Assembly: GCA_036272935.1 (NCBI GenBank)
Contig: DATAXP010000070.1
Coordinates: 1 to 64,000, forward strand
Reading direction: 5' to 3'
DNA length: 64,000 nt
Source of the DNA: DATAXP01 sp036272935
Lineage (GTDB): Bacteria > Planctomycetota > Planctomycetia > Pirellulales > PNKZ01
Part shown: in pieces, positions 8,758 through 16,719 of the stretch
How positions within the stretch are numbered: the first letter of the stretch is position 1
Layout of the letters: the number at the start of each line of letters is the position of its first letter
Made by a program: the position numbers and the translations under genes
The notes under the pieces: model-generated
Seen by the model: the letters and a program-made list of their open reading frames with translations, nothing else
Databases searched by the model: none
Told to the model about the DNA's origin: nothing

Positions 8758-9018
8758 ATGTATGGAATGAATGCAGAGCAAAGGGCCTTTTACGAGGAGA
8801 AGAAACAGCAACTCGAAAAGCGCAAGACCGACGCCGAGAACATGCTCAAGCGCCTCCGCGGCGAGGAAATACCCAGCGACAAGGAGGTCGAGGGTGATCT
8901 CGACCTGGTGCCGGCAAAGTTCGAAGCGGAGCACACTTTGCCGCCGCAGCGGGTCGACGAGCTCGTGGGGCTGTTGCTCGCCGTTGTCGAGCAACAGCAG
9001 CCCCGACGAACGGCGTAG
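8758..9018 (+). CDS. small coiled-coil protein
   Basis: This 86-residue protein is charged and mostly helical; FYEEKKQQLEKRKTDAENML forms an obvious coiled coil at residues 11-30, followed by an acidic segment and a helical C-terminus (VDELVGLLLAVVEQQQ). ATG 8758 has GAGGA seven bases upstream. It is the last gene of the VgrG island, 34 bases after the peptidase, on the same strand. It could be a chaperone, immunity or adaptor for that peptidase, but nothing in the sequence proves any of these. No family recognised. Confidence 0.6.
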   Translation: MYGMNAEQRAFYEEKKQQLEKRKTDAENMLKRLRGEEIPSDKEVEGDLDLVPAKFEAEHTLPPQRVDELVGLLLAVVEQQQPRRTA

Positions 9019-9114
9019 CCGACGGCCCGTTGGCTTTGCGCTCGCCTTGCGATTATCCTAACGGTATCCGTTTAGAATACAGTTCCGTCGCGACGCACCG
9101 CGAGCAGCATCCTC

Positions 9115-10386
9115 ATGAGTTCAATGCACGCCCTGGGTCTGGGGGACGGCAACCCCGAGCCGTTCAAGATTCGTTTCGCCGAGCGCATGGAGCGGCTGCC
9201 GCCGTACCTGTTCGGCCGCATCAACGCGCTGCTGCTGCACAAGCGCCGCGCCGGCGACGACGTGATCGACATGGGAATGGGCAACCCCAGCGAGCCGCCG
9301 CAAGATCTGATCATCGAAAAACTAGTCGAGGCAGCACGCGATCCACGCAATCACGGCTACAGCCAATCGATCGGCATCCTGAACCTGCGCCGCGAGGTGG
9401 CTGGCAAGTACTACCGCAAGTACGGTGTTCGGCTCGACCCCGAGCGCGAAGTCATCGGCACGCTCGGCTCGAAGGAAGGCTTCAGCCACCTGTGCCTGGT
9501 GCTGATGGGCCCCGGCGACACGGCCATCGCCCCGGCACCGTACTTTCCGGCGCACGTGTACGCGGTGACGCTGGCCGGCGGCAACTGCATCACGCTCGAC
9601 GTGACGAACTCGGAAAAGTTCCTCTCGAATGTCGCCTACACCTGCGAGCACCTCACGCCGCGGCCGAAGCTGCTGATCTGCAACTACCCACACAATCCGT
9701 CAACGGTCACGGTCGATCCTGAATTCTGGGTCGAGGTGGTGAAGCTCGCCCGCCGCTACGGCTTCATGGTGATCAGCGACATGGCGTATGCCGACGTGGC
9801 GTTCGATGGCTACACGCCGCCGAGCTTCCTGGCCGCGCCCGGGGCGCTCGACGTCGGCGTCGAATTCACCACGATGAGCAAGGGCTACAACATGGCCGGC
9901 TGGCGCGTCGGGTTCTGCGCCGGCAACAGCGAGATCGTCCGCGCCCTGGGGACGATCAAGGCCTACTACGACTACGGCATGTTCCAAGCCATTCAGATTG
10001 CAGCCATCGTCGCCCTGCGCCACGGCGAGGCGGCGGTCGAAGCCCAGGCGGCAATCTATCAACGCCGCCGAGACGTGCTGTGCGAAGGGCTACGGCGCAT
10101 CGGCTGGACGATGGAAACGCCGCGCGCCGGCATGTTCGTCTGGGCCAAGATTCCCGAGCCGTGGGCCAGCCAGATGTCGAGCATCGACTTTGCCATGAAG
10201 CTGCTCGAAGAGGGAGATGTCGCCGTCAGCCCCGGCACGGGCTTCGGCCCCGGCGGCGAAGGCTTCCTGCGCATGGCCATGGTCGAAAACGAGAATCGCC
10301 TGCGCCAGGCCGTGCGCAACATCGGCCGCGCCCTGCACGCCGAGCCGCAAGGCGCGCCGGAAGTGGCAACGGCCGCGCCGATGTAG
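9115..10386 (+). CDS. alaC: AlaC-type alanine / glutamate-pyruvate aminotransferase
   Basis: This 423-residue class I/II PLP aminotransferase follows Escherichia coli AlaC along its whole length: PPYLFGRINALL at the start, DMGMGNPSEPP, HGYSQSIGILNLRREV, EVIGTLGSKEGFSHL, and the PLP lysine in TTMSKGYNMAGWRVGF. The C-terminus has the substrate-binding RMAMVENENRLRQA. It would interconvert pyruvate and alanine with glutamate in the cytoplasm. The related LL-diaminopimelate aminotransferases are an alternative, but the residues match AlaC better. An imperfect palindrome (CTAACGG-TAT-CCGTTTAG, 9058-9075) lies 40 bases before the start and may be an operator or the end of the upstream unit. The start is the first ATG. 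Confidence 0.85.
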   Translation: MSSMHALGLGDGNPEPFKIRFAERMERLPPYLFGRINALLLHKRRAGDDVIDMGMGNPSEPPQDLIIEKLVEAARDPRNHGYSQSIGILNLRREVAGKYYRKYGVRLDPEREVIGTLGSKEGFSHLCLVLMGPGDTAIAPAPYFPAHVYAVTLAGGNCITLDVTNSEKFLSNVAYTCEHLTPRPKLLICNYPHNPSTVTVDPEFWVEVVKLARRYGFMVISDMAYADVAFDGYTPPSFLAAPGALDVGVEFTTMSKGYNMAGWRVGFCAGNSEIVRALGTIKAYYDYGMFQAIQIAAIVALRHGEAAVEAQAAIYQRRRDVLCEGLRRIGWTMETPRAGMFVWAKIPEPWASQMSSIDFAMKLLEEGDVAVSPGTGFGPGGEGFLRMAMVENENRLRQAVRNIGRALHAEPQGAPEVATAAPM

Positions 10387-10410
10387 TACGAGCCTGCGAG
10401 CTCTCTGAAT

Positions 10411-10443
10411 CCTTCTCCCTCGGGGAGAAGGTGGCCGAAGGCC
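10411..10443. repeat. REP-like double hairpin after alaC
   Basis: A perfect 9-base stem (10411-10419 with 10423-10431, loop TCG) is followed at once by GGCC-GAA-GGCC. The sequence around it, including GGATGAGGG, looks like a dispersed palindromic element of the REP kind. It lies 25 bases after the alaC stop. It has no T-run, so a stabilising or Rho-assisted 3' end is more likely than a classical intrinsic terminator. Confidence 0.6.
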
Positions 10444-10587
10444 GGATGAGGGCGAAGGAAAGATGGTCGATCTCGAATCGGCATGCCCGGGGAATGTCGT
10501 CCGCATTCGGGCACGCTCGATCATCGATTGGAAGCGTGTGCTCCCCCCTCACCTAGGTCGCCTAACCTGGGACATGCGCCGAGCTAC

Positions 10588-10650
10588 CGGGGCGTTAACA
10601 CGCCCCGCTCGCCTCGGAGCGCTGACTGGCATGGTCGGGAGACCATGCCA
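10588..10650. repeat. two adjacent short palindromes, dispersed-repeat type
   Basis: Two hairpins follow each other. The first is CGGGGCGT-TAAC-ACGCCCCG at 10588-10607, followed by CTCGCC. The second is a 10-base stem at 10627-10636 and 10641-10650 with loop GGGA. The first has a relative at 59192-59211 with the same outer bases and the same CTCGCC tail. The second resembles the GGTCAGGAGACC hairpin inside the 0.7-kb repeat. They occupy most of the 290-base space between alaC and the next gene. Confidence 0.65.
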
Positions 10651-10675
10651 AACGGGAGCGGAGAGTATCTTGGCC

Positions 10676-11101
10676 ATGCCTTCCCGTGACAACGACATTT
10701 ACGAGTATCTCACCGCCGCAGGAGTCGCGTGCTCACGGCTTACGGACTCTGCGCGCGTTGAGGCTGAGGCAAATTGGCGGCGGACGTACGGCCGGGCGTT
10801 CTGTGGCCGCCCGCGACTGAAGCACGGTGCCCGCGCCGAGCACGAGTACATGCGCCAACCGTGCGATCATTATCAGATTGTGCCGTTCTCGGCCAAGGTG
10901 GATGGCCTGCCGGTTCATGTGGTCGGCCGAGCGATCGACGCATACGACTGCAGTGGCCCGCTTGTCCCTTTACAAGTATTCCACAACGCGGAGTTCTTCG
11001 TGTGCCCGTCGGATCTGTCCTGGACGATGGTACACACGCATGAGGACCATGCACTCGGCGGCCCCTATTTCCTCCGAGCCGAGTGGGTACGCGACGGTTG
11101 A
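10676..11101 (+). CDS. hypothetical protein, 141 residues
   Basis: The protein is soluble with no signal or membrane segment. The C-terminal half is the best conserved-looking part: LQVFHNAEFFVCPSDLSW, then MVHTHEDHALGGPYFLRAEW. This reads like a compact alpha/beta fold with a possible ligand site around HTHED, similar in style to small DUF4275-like proteins, but I cannot name the family. The frame is open from 10463, but those residues come from palindromic repeats; ATG 10676 is the first sensible start and has no strong ribosome site. Confidence that it is coding rests on protein-like composition only. Confidence 0.5.
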   Translation: MPSRDNDIYEYLTAAGVACSRLTDSARVEAEANWRRTYGRAFCGRPRLKHGARAEHEYMRQPCDHYQIVPFSAKVDGLPVHVVGRAIDAYDCSGPLVPLQVFHNAEFFVCPSDLSWTMVHTHEDHALGGPYFLRAEWVRDG

Positions 11102-11228
11102 CCAGCGATCCTACCTGACGCCGCGCACCACCGGAGCACAAATGGCGTCGAACGTCGACCGGCAGGAACCGGTTGTAGCTACCATCTTCTTCTTTTCGCC
11201 TTTTTCGTCCTTTCGTGATCTCCGTTGC

Positions 11229-11940
11229 TGGCCTACTTCCGCGCTCGACAATTGGCGGCGATCTTGTTGAAATGTGCCGCAGTCGATGGCGGCCGGGAGC
11301 GGTTGAAGGACGGCCATGAAAAGTTCGTCGAGGCGACAAGCGCGGCATCGGCGGCCCGAGTTCTTGGGGCCGTGAACGATGCTCGCCAATGCGGCATGGG
11401 GCCGTGAGCTTCGACAACCGCTCCGTCGGCCGTGCGGTGCAGTGAAGTGTTCTGCGCAAACATTTCATTGCTACCGTGCGACCGAAGAGTATTTCGCTTC
11501 TGGCAGGGCGTGCCGCCAATATCGAGCGTTCCGGAGGACCGTGCGTGATCAATCGGCGATCGGCGGATGACGAAACGGTTGAAGCGGACCTCCTACCACG
11601 AGGATTTCATCCCAGGCAGTCGGCGCGGTTTCCCCGAGGGAAAACCAACGGCATTGGTTGTAGCCGGTCTCCCGACCGTGCTACATCCGGGTGGAATGGT
11701 CAGGAGACCATTTCACAACGGGTCGAACCAAGGTCGTCCGCCTGTGGCCGAGGCATTTCTTAACCCCCATCAAGAACGCCTCGGCCACAACGAGCGGGCC
11801 CGGCGTCCAAACGGTTGTTCGTTCCAGCGAGCCGCAGCGCGGCCCATGTGTCGCGCTGCGCTCTTTTTTTTGTTCACTCCCTTCGTGTCCTTCGTGCCTT
11901 TGCGTTCCAAAACAACCACCAAGACACAAAGGACACGAAG
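11229..11940 (+). repeat. 0.7-kb dispersed repeat, copy A
   Basis: This stretch matches the reverse complement of 53754-54499 over its whole length, from TGGCCTACTT at the left edge to GGACACGAAG at the right. A block of about 85 bases in the middle (around 11500-11590) is nearly identical. Internal features include GGTTGTAGCCGGTCTCCCG, the palindrome GGAATGGTCAGGAGACCATT, and a right-end inverted repeat (CTTCGTGTCCTT pairing with a CACAAAGGACACGAAG arm). Open frames inside it are accidental. I see no transposase, so it may be a non-autonomous mobile element or a dispersed structural repeat. The space between the neighbouring gene and 11229 holds nothing I recognise, and a further repeat-like text (GTGTTTATCAGTGTTCATCT) follows at about 11955. 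Confidence 0.8.
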
Positions 11941-12035
11941 ATGTACGGGGTTCGTCCGTCATCCGTGTTTATCAGTGTTCATCTGTGGTTTCTTGCCCGC
12001 CGTGCTCGCAACTTCCCGGTGCAAGCTCGGGGGGA

Positions 12036-12041
12036 TATAAT
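12036..12041 (+). promoter_or_regulatory. perfect TATAAT -10 box ahead of carA leader
   Basis: A consensus TATAAT lies about 290 bases before carA, just after a G-run. The -35 position at the usual spacing reads TTCCCG, which is weak. Transcription would start near 12048 and run into a structured region that ends in an intrinsic terminator before carA. No other box this good is seen upstream of carA. Confidence 0.5.
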
Positions 12042-12047
12042 GCTGCC

Positions 12048-12314
12048 GCGACGTGCGCGCATAAAAAAAGAGGGCCCTCGTTCGCCGGGACGGGGACCCT
12101 CACAGGCTGTCCAGGTTCTGCATTGCTGCTCGACCCAGAGACCCACAGCCGTAAGTAGCTATCGGGATGCCGGCGCAACGGACTTTAACGACGTGGCCAA
12201 CGGCGCACGGCATTGCCATAGATGCCTCGTGGATGCAACGGCGGCGCTGGCCACCGTGACGCAACGAACCACACGCTGCATGAATGAATCTTGCCGGTTC
12301 AGCCGGCTTTTTTT
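12048..12314 (+). ncRNA. candidate structured RNA or carA leader
   Basis: The region between a TATAAT box and an intrinsic terminator has no credible protein and contains several perfect pairings: the palindrome GAGGGCCCTC at 12070-12079, with its GAGGG also able to pair with CCCTC at 12097-12101; GGCTGT 12105-12110 with ACAGCC 12145-12150; GTGGCCA 12193-12199 with TGGCCAC 12248-12254, enclosing GGCAT 12209-12213 with ATGCC 12222-12226. Starting near 12048 and ending near 12314 gives an RNA of about 265 bases. It could be an independent small RNA or an attenuator leader for carA. I compared it mentally with SRP, tmRNA and common riboswitch motifs and found no match. Confidence 0.4.
12293..12314 (+). 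terminator. intrinsic terminator immediately before carA
   Basis: GCCGG-TTCAG-CCGGC is followed by seven T residues, a classic Rho-independent terminator. It ends only 16 bases before the carA start codon and just before its ribosome site. It either ends the preceding RNA or works as a transcription attenuator that carA expression must read through. Confidence 0.7.
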
Positions 12315-12329
12315 GTAAGGAAAGGGCTG

Positions 12330-13469
12330 ATGGCCTCCCAGACGGCAAAGTTAGCGCTCGAAGACGGCACGGTGTACACAGGCGTCGCCTTTGGAGCGGT
12401 AGGTGAAGTCGACGGCGAAGTCTGCTTCAACACCTCGATGACCGGCTACCAGGAAATCATCACCGATCCCAGCTACCGCGGGCAGATCGTGGTGATGACG
12501 TATCCCGAGATCGGCAACTACGGCATCAACGCCGAGGATATGGAAAGCGGCGGGCCGCATCTGGCGGGCTTCGTCGTTCGCGAGCTCAGCCGCCGGGCCA
12601 GCAATTTTCGCTCGACGGAAACGCTCGACGACTATCTCAAGCGGAATAACATCGTTGCCATCGAAGGGATCGACACCCGGGCGCTCGTGCGCCGAGTGCG
12701 CAGCTCCGGGGCGATGCGCGGCGTGCTATCGACGACCGACCTCGATGATGCCAGCCTGGTGGCCAAGGCCAAGGCCAGCCCAGGACTCGTGGGACGCGAC
12801 CTGGTGCGCGAAGTGATGCCCAGCCAATCGCGCAACTGGGACGAACGGTTGAACCCGCTGGCAAAGCTCGATCCGGCAGTCGCTTCGGCCGATGCTGCTA
12901 CCACGTCGCCGCATGTGGTTGCCGTCGACTACGGCATGAAGTGGAACATCCCCCGGCATCTGGCAGAGATGGGTTGCCGAGTGACGGTCGTCCCAGGCAC
13001 GTCGACAGCCGACGAGATTCTGGCCCTGAAGCCCGATGGCGTGTTCCTGTCGAACGGCCCCGGCGATCCCGAACCGTTGGGCTACGCAGTCGAGGCGATC
13101 CGCGGCGTAATCGGCAAGAAGCCGGTGTTTGGCATCTGCCTGGGGCACCAGCTGCTATCGCTGGCGCTAGGGGCCAAGACATTTAAGCTGAAGTTCGGAC
13201 ACCGCGGCGCGAATCAGCCGGTGATGAATCACGAAACCGGCCAAGTGGAAATCACGTCGCAGAACCACGGATTCGCCGTCGCCGAGGATGCGCTGCCCGA
13301 GTGCGTCACGGTCACGCACCGCAACCTCAACGACGGTACGATCGAAGGCATCCGCCACCGCGAGCTGCCAGCGTTCAGCGTCCAATACCATCCCGAAGCA
13401 TCGGCCGGTCCGCACGACAGCACGTACTTGTTTAGCCAATTCAAAGAGATGATGGTGGCCCAACGGTAG
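12330..13469 (+). CDS. carA: carbamoyl-phosphate synthase small chain
   Basis: This 379-residue protein is the glutamine-hydrolysing subunit of carbamoyl-phosphate synthase, feeding arginine and pyrimidine synthesis. The N-terminal CPSase domain is present (FNTSMTGYQEIITDPSYRGQ). The class I glutaminase domain has the nucleophile cysteine in FGICLGHQLL, ITSQNHGFAV, and the catalytic His/Glu in VQYHPEAS. ATG 12330 is used, with AAGGAAAGG upstream; an in-frame TTG at 12291 lies inside the terminator and is rejected. carB is not in the window. The leader with a terminator suggests control by attenuation. Confidence 0.95.
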   Translation: MASQTAKLALEDGTVYTGVAFGAVGEVDGEVCFNTSMTGYQEIITDPSYRGQIVVMTYPEIGNYGINAEDMESGGPHLAGFVVRELSRRASNFRSTETLDDYLKRNNIVAIEGIDTRALVRRVRSSGAMRGVLSTTDLDDASLVAKAKASPGLVGRDLVREVMPSQSRNWDERLNPLAKLDPAVASADAATTSPHVVAVDYGMKWNIPRHLAEMGCRVTVVPGTSTADEILALKPDGVFLSNGPGDPEPLGYAVEAIRGVIGKKPVFGICLGHQLLSLALGAKTFKLKFGHRGANQPVMNHETGQVEITSQNHGFAVAEDALPECVTVTHRNLNDGTIEGIRHRELPAFSVQYHPEASAGPHDSTYLFSQFKEMMVAQR

Positions 13470-13515
13470 CTGGGGCGGGTTGACGGTCGATCGGCATTCG
13501 GCTTGGTCATGTTGC

Positions 13516-13950
13516 TCATTCTCCCAGTAGCACTCGAATCACTTCCATCACGTTGACCGCCAGGGCCGGATTGCGAATCTGGTCGCCTTCGACGCAGTCC
13601 TGCCACAATCGCATCGCGTGGCGGATGTATTGGGCCAGCGACGGTTCGATCAACTCGGGCCCTAGCTCGACGAGCACCTCGGGCCAAAGCCGTCGCAGGG
13701 CTTCGAGCGCCTCGGGCCGGCCGGCAATCGCCTCGAACACCGTGTCGTCGAGCACTTCCAGACGCGCGATCGCCTCGGGGCACTCGACGCCGAGCGCTTC
13801 ACTGGCAGAACCGAGATCGTCGTCATCATCGCTGGCCAAGTGCCAATCGGCAGGCAGGTCCCAAGCCGCGATCGAAGCCGGTTCGCGCGGATGGGGACCG
13901 TCGCCACGGCGCCATCCATTGTTCGGATCAGTAGGAAAGGCCGCGCTCAT
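13516..13950 (-). CDS. acidic hypothetical protein
   Basis: This 144-residue protein has an acidic linker (ASDDDDDLGSA near residues 40-50) and a helical C-terminal half (ALEALRRLWPEVLVELGPEL). It has no signal or membrane segment and I do not recognise the family. Its ATG overlaps the stop of the preceding coiled-coil gene by four bases (ATGA), so the two are translationally coupled and probably work together. The gene is convergent with carA, with 46 bases between the two stops. Confidence 0.65.
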   Translation of the reverse strand: MSAAFPTDPNNGWRRGDGPHPREPASIAAWDLPADWHLASDDDDDLGSASEALGVECPEAIARLEVLDDTVFEAIAGRPEALEALRRLWPEVLVELGPELIEPSLAQYIRHAMRLWQDCVEGDQIRNPALAVNVMEVIRVLLGE

Positions 13951-14849
13951 CGCGATCCCTCCCGGACCACAGCCGTTGCGTTCCTAGGCGGCGGGGCGAT
14001 GTCCACGTGCAACTCATGTTGAATTTGTTCGAGTTGCGACAGCACCATCGCCAGCACCGGATCGTCGGCGTCGGTCGCTAACGCGGCCTGGGCTTCGATG
14101 GCCTCCGTGCGATCGGCCAAGACGTTGCGTCGCTCGATCGCTGCACGCAACCGGGCCAGCTCGTTGCGCCATGCGGTGTGATCACCGGCCTCGCTTTCGG
14201 CCAAGCGCTTGCCCAGCTCACGCAGCTCGCTCAGAAGCCGTGATCGTTCGTCCCTCAGCTCTGCAATTTGCTTGCGCATGCTGGGTTCAAAATGTCCTTT
14301 CGTCTCGGCAAGCCGATGCTGCAACTTGAGCAGTTGCCGCTTGGTTCGCGCCAGCTCACGGCGCGCGGTGTTCAATTCCAACGCAACCTGCACGAGCTGC
14401 GCGTTCTGCTGCCGCGCGGCGGCCAATTGCTCGCCGAGCCGGCGGCACTGCGCGGCATCGCGCGCGGTTTCGGCTCCCGGCTCCCCGTTGAGAATCGCAT
14501 CACCATCATCGCTCGAGGCGGGCCGCTCGGCATGAAGCTGGGCACGAACTTCGGCCAGACGGCGCGCCTCCTGCTGGGCGTGCAGCACGCCGCGCTCGGC
14601 CGCCTCGCGCAGCGATTGCAGCCGCTCGAACGATCGATCGAGCCGCTCGCGCGACGCGGCGGCCTCGCGTTCACGCTCGTCGACGGCACGCTCGCGCAGC
14701 GCGAGCGCCGCGCGCAGCTCGTCGAGCTGATCGAGCCGTTGGCTCACGAACTGCGCAAAGCGATCACCCGCCGCGCGCAGCTCGGCCAGCGAGCGGCGCG
14801 CCGGCTCAAACGCCGGCAGCGAGGCAGATTTCGACGTTGCCGTTACCAC
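13947..14849 (-). CDS. coiled-coil protein, start uncertain
   Basis: About 300 residues from GTG 14849 are almost entirely helical and charged, with long heptad-like runs (RRELARTKRQLLKLQHRLAE, ERLDRSFERLQSLREAAERG). It could be a structural or chromosome/cell-division-associated protein, but no domain is recognisable. The frame stays open up to 15074, but the upstream 75 residues are Cys- and Arg-rich and look non-coding, and I see no clear ribosome site. The 3' end is coupled by ATGA overlap to the next gene. Confidence 0.6.
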   Translation of the reverse strand: MVTATSKSASLPAFEPARRSLAELRAAGDRFAQFVSQRLDQLDELRAALALRERAVDEREREAAASRERLDRSFERLQSLREAAERGVLHAQQEARRLAEVRAQLHAERPASSDDGDAILNGEPGAETARDAAQCRRLGEQLAAARQQNAQLVQVALELNTARRELARTKRQLLKLQHRLAETKGHFEPSMRKQIAELRDERSRLLSELRELGKRLAESEAGDHTAWRNELARLRAAIERRNVLADRTEAIEAQAALATDADDPVLAMVLSQLEQIQHELHVDIAPPPRNATAVVREGSR

Positions 14850-15286
14850 GTAGTGGCCCGGAGAATAAAACGGAGACAAGAAGCTGCCGCCGCAACACCG
14901 CCTGGGAGGTCGCAACGGTTCGTCGTTCGCCCAGCACCGCCGCCAAGAACAGGCAGCCGTGCAGGGCATTATCGCGCGGCCGTGAGACGAGTTCGTGGCC
15001 GCAGCAGAAACGTAGCTCGCGATCGCCCGGCAAGCAAACTGCACTCTCGCAACGTCACTCGGCGGGCACTGCAAGCGTCACAGCCGTCAGCATCGATCGT
15101 TTGGTTAGCGATGTTGAGATTTGGCAGCATTCGCTAAGTGGCGACCTATGCTTTGTTTAGGAACCGATTGTCGGCTTGTGGGCTCGCAAGGGCCTTGCAA
15201 CGACGCCCCCGGACGATCAAGCTTGGTGCCAGATGTCCTGGCCGAAGAGCCGGCGCGTCCAAGTGATTCGACAGGAGACCAATGCA

Positions 15287-15847
15287 ATGAAGACTTTCGC
15301 TTACAAACTGGCCGCGGTGCTCGTCGTGGCGACGCTGGCGATTGCCGCCACCGACTCGGCCCAGGCCCGCTTGCTTGGCCGTCGTGCGCAGGCCGGCGAC
15401 GAACTGTCCCCGTCGGATGTGACGCCGGGCGCGGGCGGACCAATGTTCCGCCTTTCGCCGGTCGCTCCGGGAGTGTCGATCGGCAATGCTCCGCTCACGG
15501 CGACTCCGGTGTTCTACGACCCGGCCACACTCGAGCCCGGCTGTGCGGCGCCGGTTCCTTGCTGCTGCCCGACGCCGTGCATTGAGTACCGCCACCGCGG
15601 ACTGTGCAAGGTGAAGTGCTGCCTGCCGCCGATTCAGACCAGCCTGTGCGTGATGGACCCCTGCACCTGCTGCCCGGTGAACATCCCGGTTTGCTTGCCG
15701 GGCTGCTGCTGCGACGCGCCAAGCGTGTCGAGCCGCCACGGCCTGTTCGCCCGCGGGATCGTCACCTACGACTGGTGCTGCGGCGCGACCGTCACGGTGC
15801 GGTTCGAACGCGATGGCAACGTGCTGGTCACGTATCGCGGCGTGTAA
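15287..15847 (+). CDS. Cys-rich exported protein
   Basis: This 186-residue protein has a Sec signal peptide (MKTFAYKLAAVLVVATLAIA, cleavage near SAQA). The mature part is very Cys-rich, with about 20 cysteines in a 75-residue stretch arranged in pairs and triplets (PVPCCCPTPC, VKCCLPP, CTCCPVN, LPGCCCDA). It ends with a beta-like segment (TVTVRFERDGNVLVTY). I do not know a named family; the layout suggests a disulphide-linked or metal-binding extracytoplasmic protein. ATG 15287 has AGGAGA eight bases upstream. It shares a terminator with trpC on the other strand. Confidence 0.75.
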   Translation: MKTFAYKLAAVLVVATLAIAATDSAQARLLGRRAQAGDELSPSDVTPGAGGPMFRLSPVAPGVSIGNAPLTATPVFYDPATLEPGCAAPVPCCCPTPCIEYRHRGLCKVKCCLPPIQTSLCVMDPCTCCPVNIPVCLPGCCCDAPSVSSRHGLFARGIVTYDWCCGATVTVRFERDGNVLVTYRGV

Positions 15848-15881
15848 CGCTGCGGCGGCGAGACAAAAATAATCTTGGCCT

Positions 15882-15910
15882 TTAGCCCCCGGCGATTCGC
15901 CGGGGGCTAA
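15882..15910. terminator. bidirectional hairpin terminator
   Basis: A perfect 13-base stem (TTAGCCCCCGGCG and its complement, loop ATT) lies between the end of the Cys-rich gene and the end of trpC, which converge here. The trpC stop falls inside the right arm. There is no long T-run on either side, but the strength and placement make it the likely end signal for both genes. Confidence 0.8.
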
Positions 15911-16698
15911 TTCATTGCGCGGCCCAGCAACTCGTCGACCGCGCGGCCGACATCGGCCTGTCGCACCAACGTCTCACCGACGAGCATCGCATCGACTCCT
16001 GCGGTTTCGAGTCGCAACACGTCGGCGCGGGTGCGGATGCCGCTCTCTCCCACCACGACGCAATCGGCAGGAATCTGCTGCCGCGTGCGGATCGTGTGCT
16101 CCAGGTCAACCTCGAACGTGTGCAGGTTGCGGTTGTTGATACCCACCAGCGTCGCTCCCGCCTCGAGCACACGATCCAGGTTCGCCGGCTCGTACAGCTC
16201 CACCAGTGGCGTCATCCCCAACTCAATGATCGCATTGAACAGCGACCGCAGGTGGCAATCGTCAAGACATTCAGCGATCAACAGCACCGCATCGGCCCCC
16301 GCGGCCCGAGCCTCGACCACCTGGTAGGCATCGAGCACGAAGTCCTTCCTCAACACCGGAAGGGCGACCGCTTGCCGCACGGCAGCCAGGTGATCGAGAC
16401 TTCCCAGAAAATACTGCTCATCCGTCAGCACGCTGATACATGCCGCGCCGTGAGCTTCGTAGGCGCGAGCAATCGCCACCGGATCGAACTGCTCGCGCAG
16501 GATGCCGGCTGACGGGCTGGCCTTCTTCACCTCGGCGATCAAGCGAATCGGCCCGGGACGAGCGAGCGCGGCGAAAAAGTCTCGCGGCGGCGGCGCATCG
16601 ATCAGACGACGGCGCAGCTCGGCCAATGGCCGCTCGGCTTGCGCCCGAGCAATCTCGTCGCGCTTCGTCGCCACGATGCGATCGAGGACCGTCGCCAT
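15907..16698 (-). CDS. trpC: indole-3-glycerol-phosphate synthase
   Basis: This 263-residue TIM-barrel enzyme catalyses ring closure of the anthranilate-derived intermediate in tryptophan synthesis. Motifs are clear: RLIAEVKKASPSAGIL, VLRKDFVLDAYQ, VGINNRNLHTFEVDLE, GESGIRTRADV. Length is normal for a single-function TrpC. It follows purH on the same strand with 21 bases between them. The rest of the tryptophan genes are not in the window, so the pathway is dispersed. Confidence 0.95.
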   Translation of the reverse strand: MATVLDRIVATKRDEIARAQAERPLAELRRRLIDAPPPRDFFAALARPGPIRLIAEVKKASPSAGILREQFDPVAIARAYEAHGAACISVLTDEQYFLGSLDHLAAVRQAVALPVLRKDFVLDAYQVVEARAAGADAVLLIAECLDDCHLRSLFNAIIELGMTPLVELYEPANLDRVLEAGATLVGINNRNLHTFEVDLEHTIRTRQQIPADCVVVGESGIRTRADVLRLETAGVDAMLVGETLVRQADVGRAVDELLGRAMN

Positions 16699-16719
16699 CG
16701 GCTTGCCTCTTCGCGGCCG

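Noticed and set aside
12048..12314. Identification as 4.5S/SRP RNA, tmRNA or a known riboswitch
   Set aside because: The conserved GGAAG-type SRP loop, tmRNA ends and common riboswitch cores are not present, so no name is given.
12291..12329. TTG start giving carA 13 more residues
   Set aside because: It overlaps the intrinsic terminator and lacks a ribosome site, while ATG 12330 has AAGGAAAGG.
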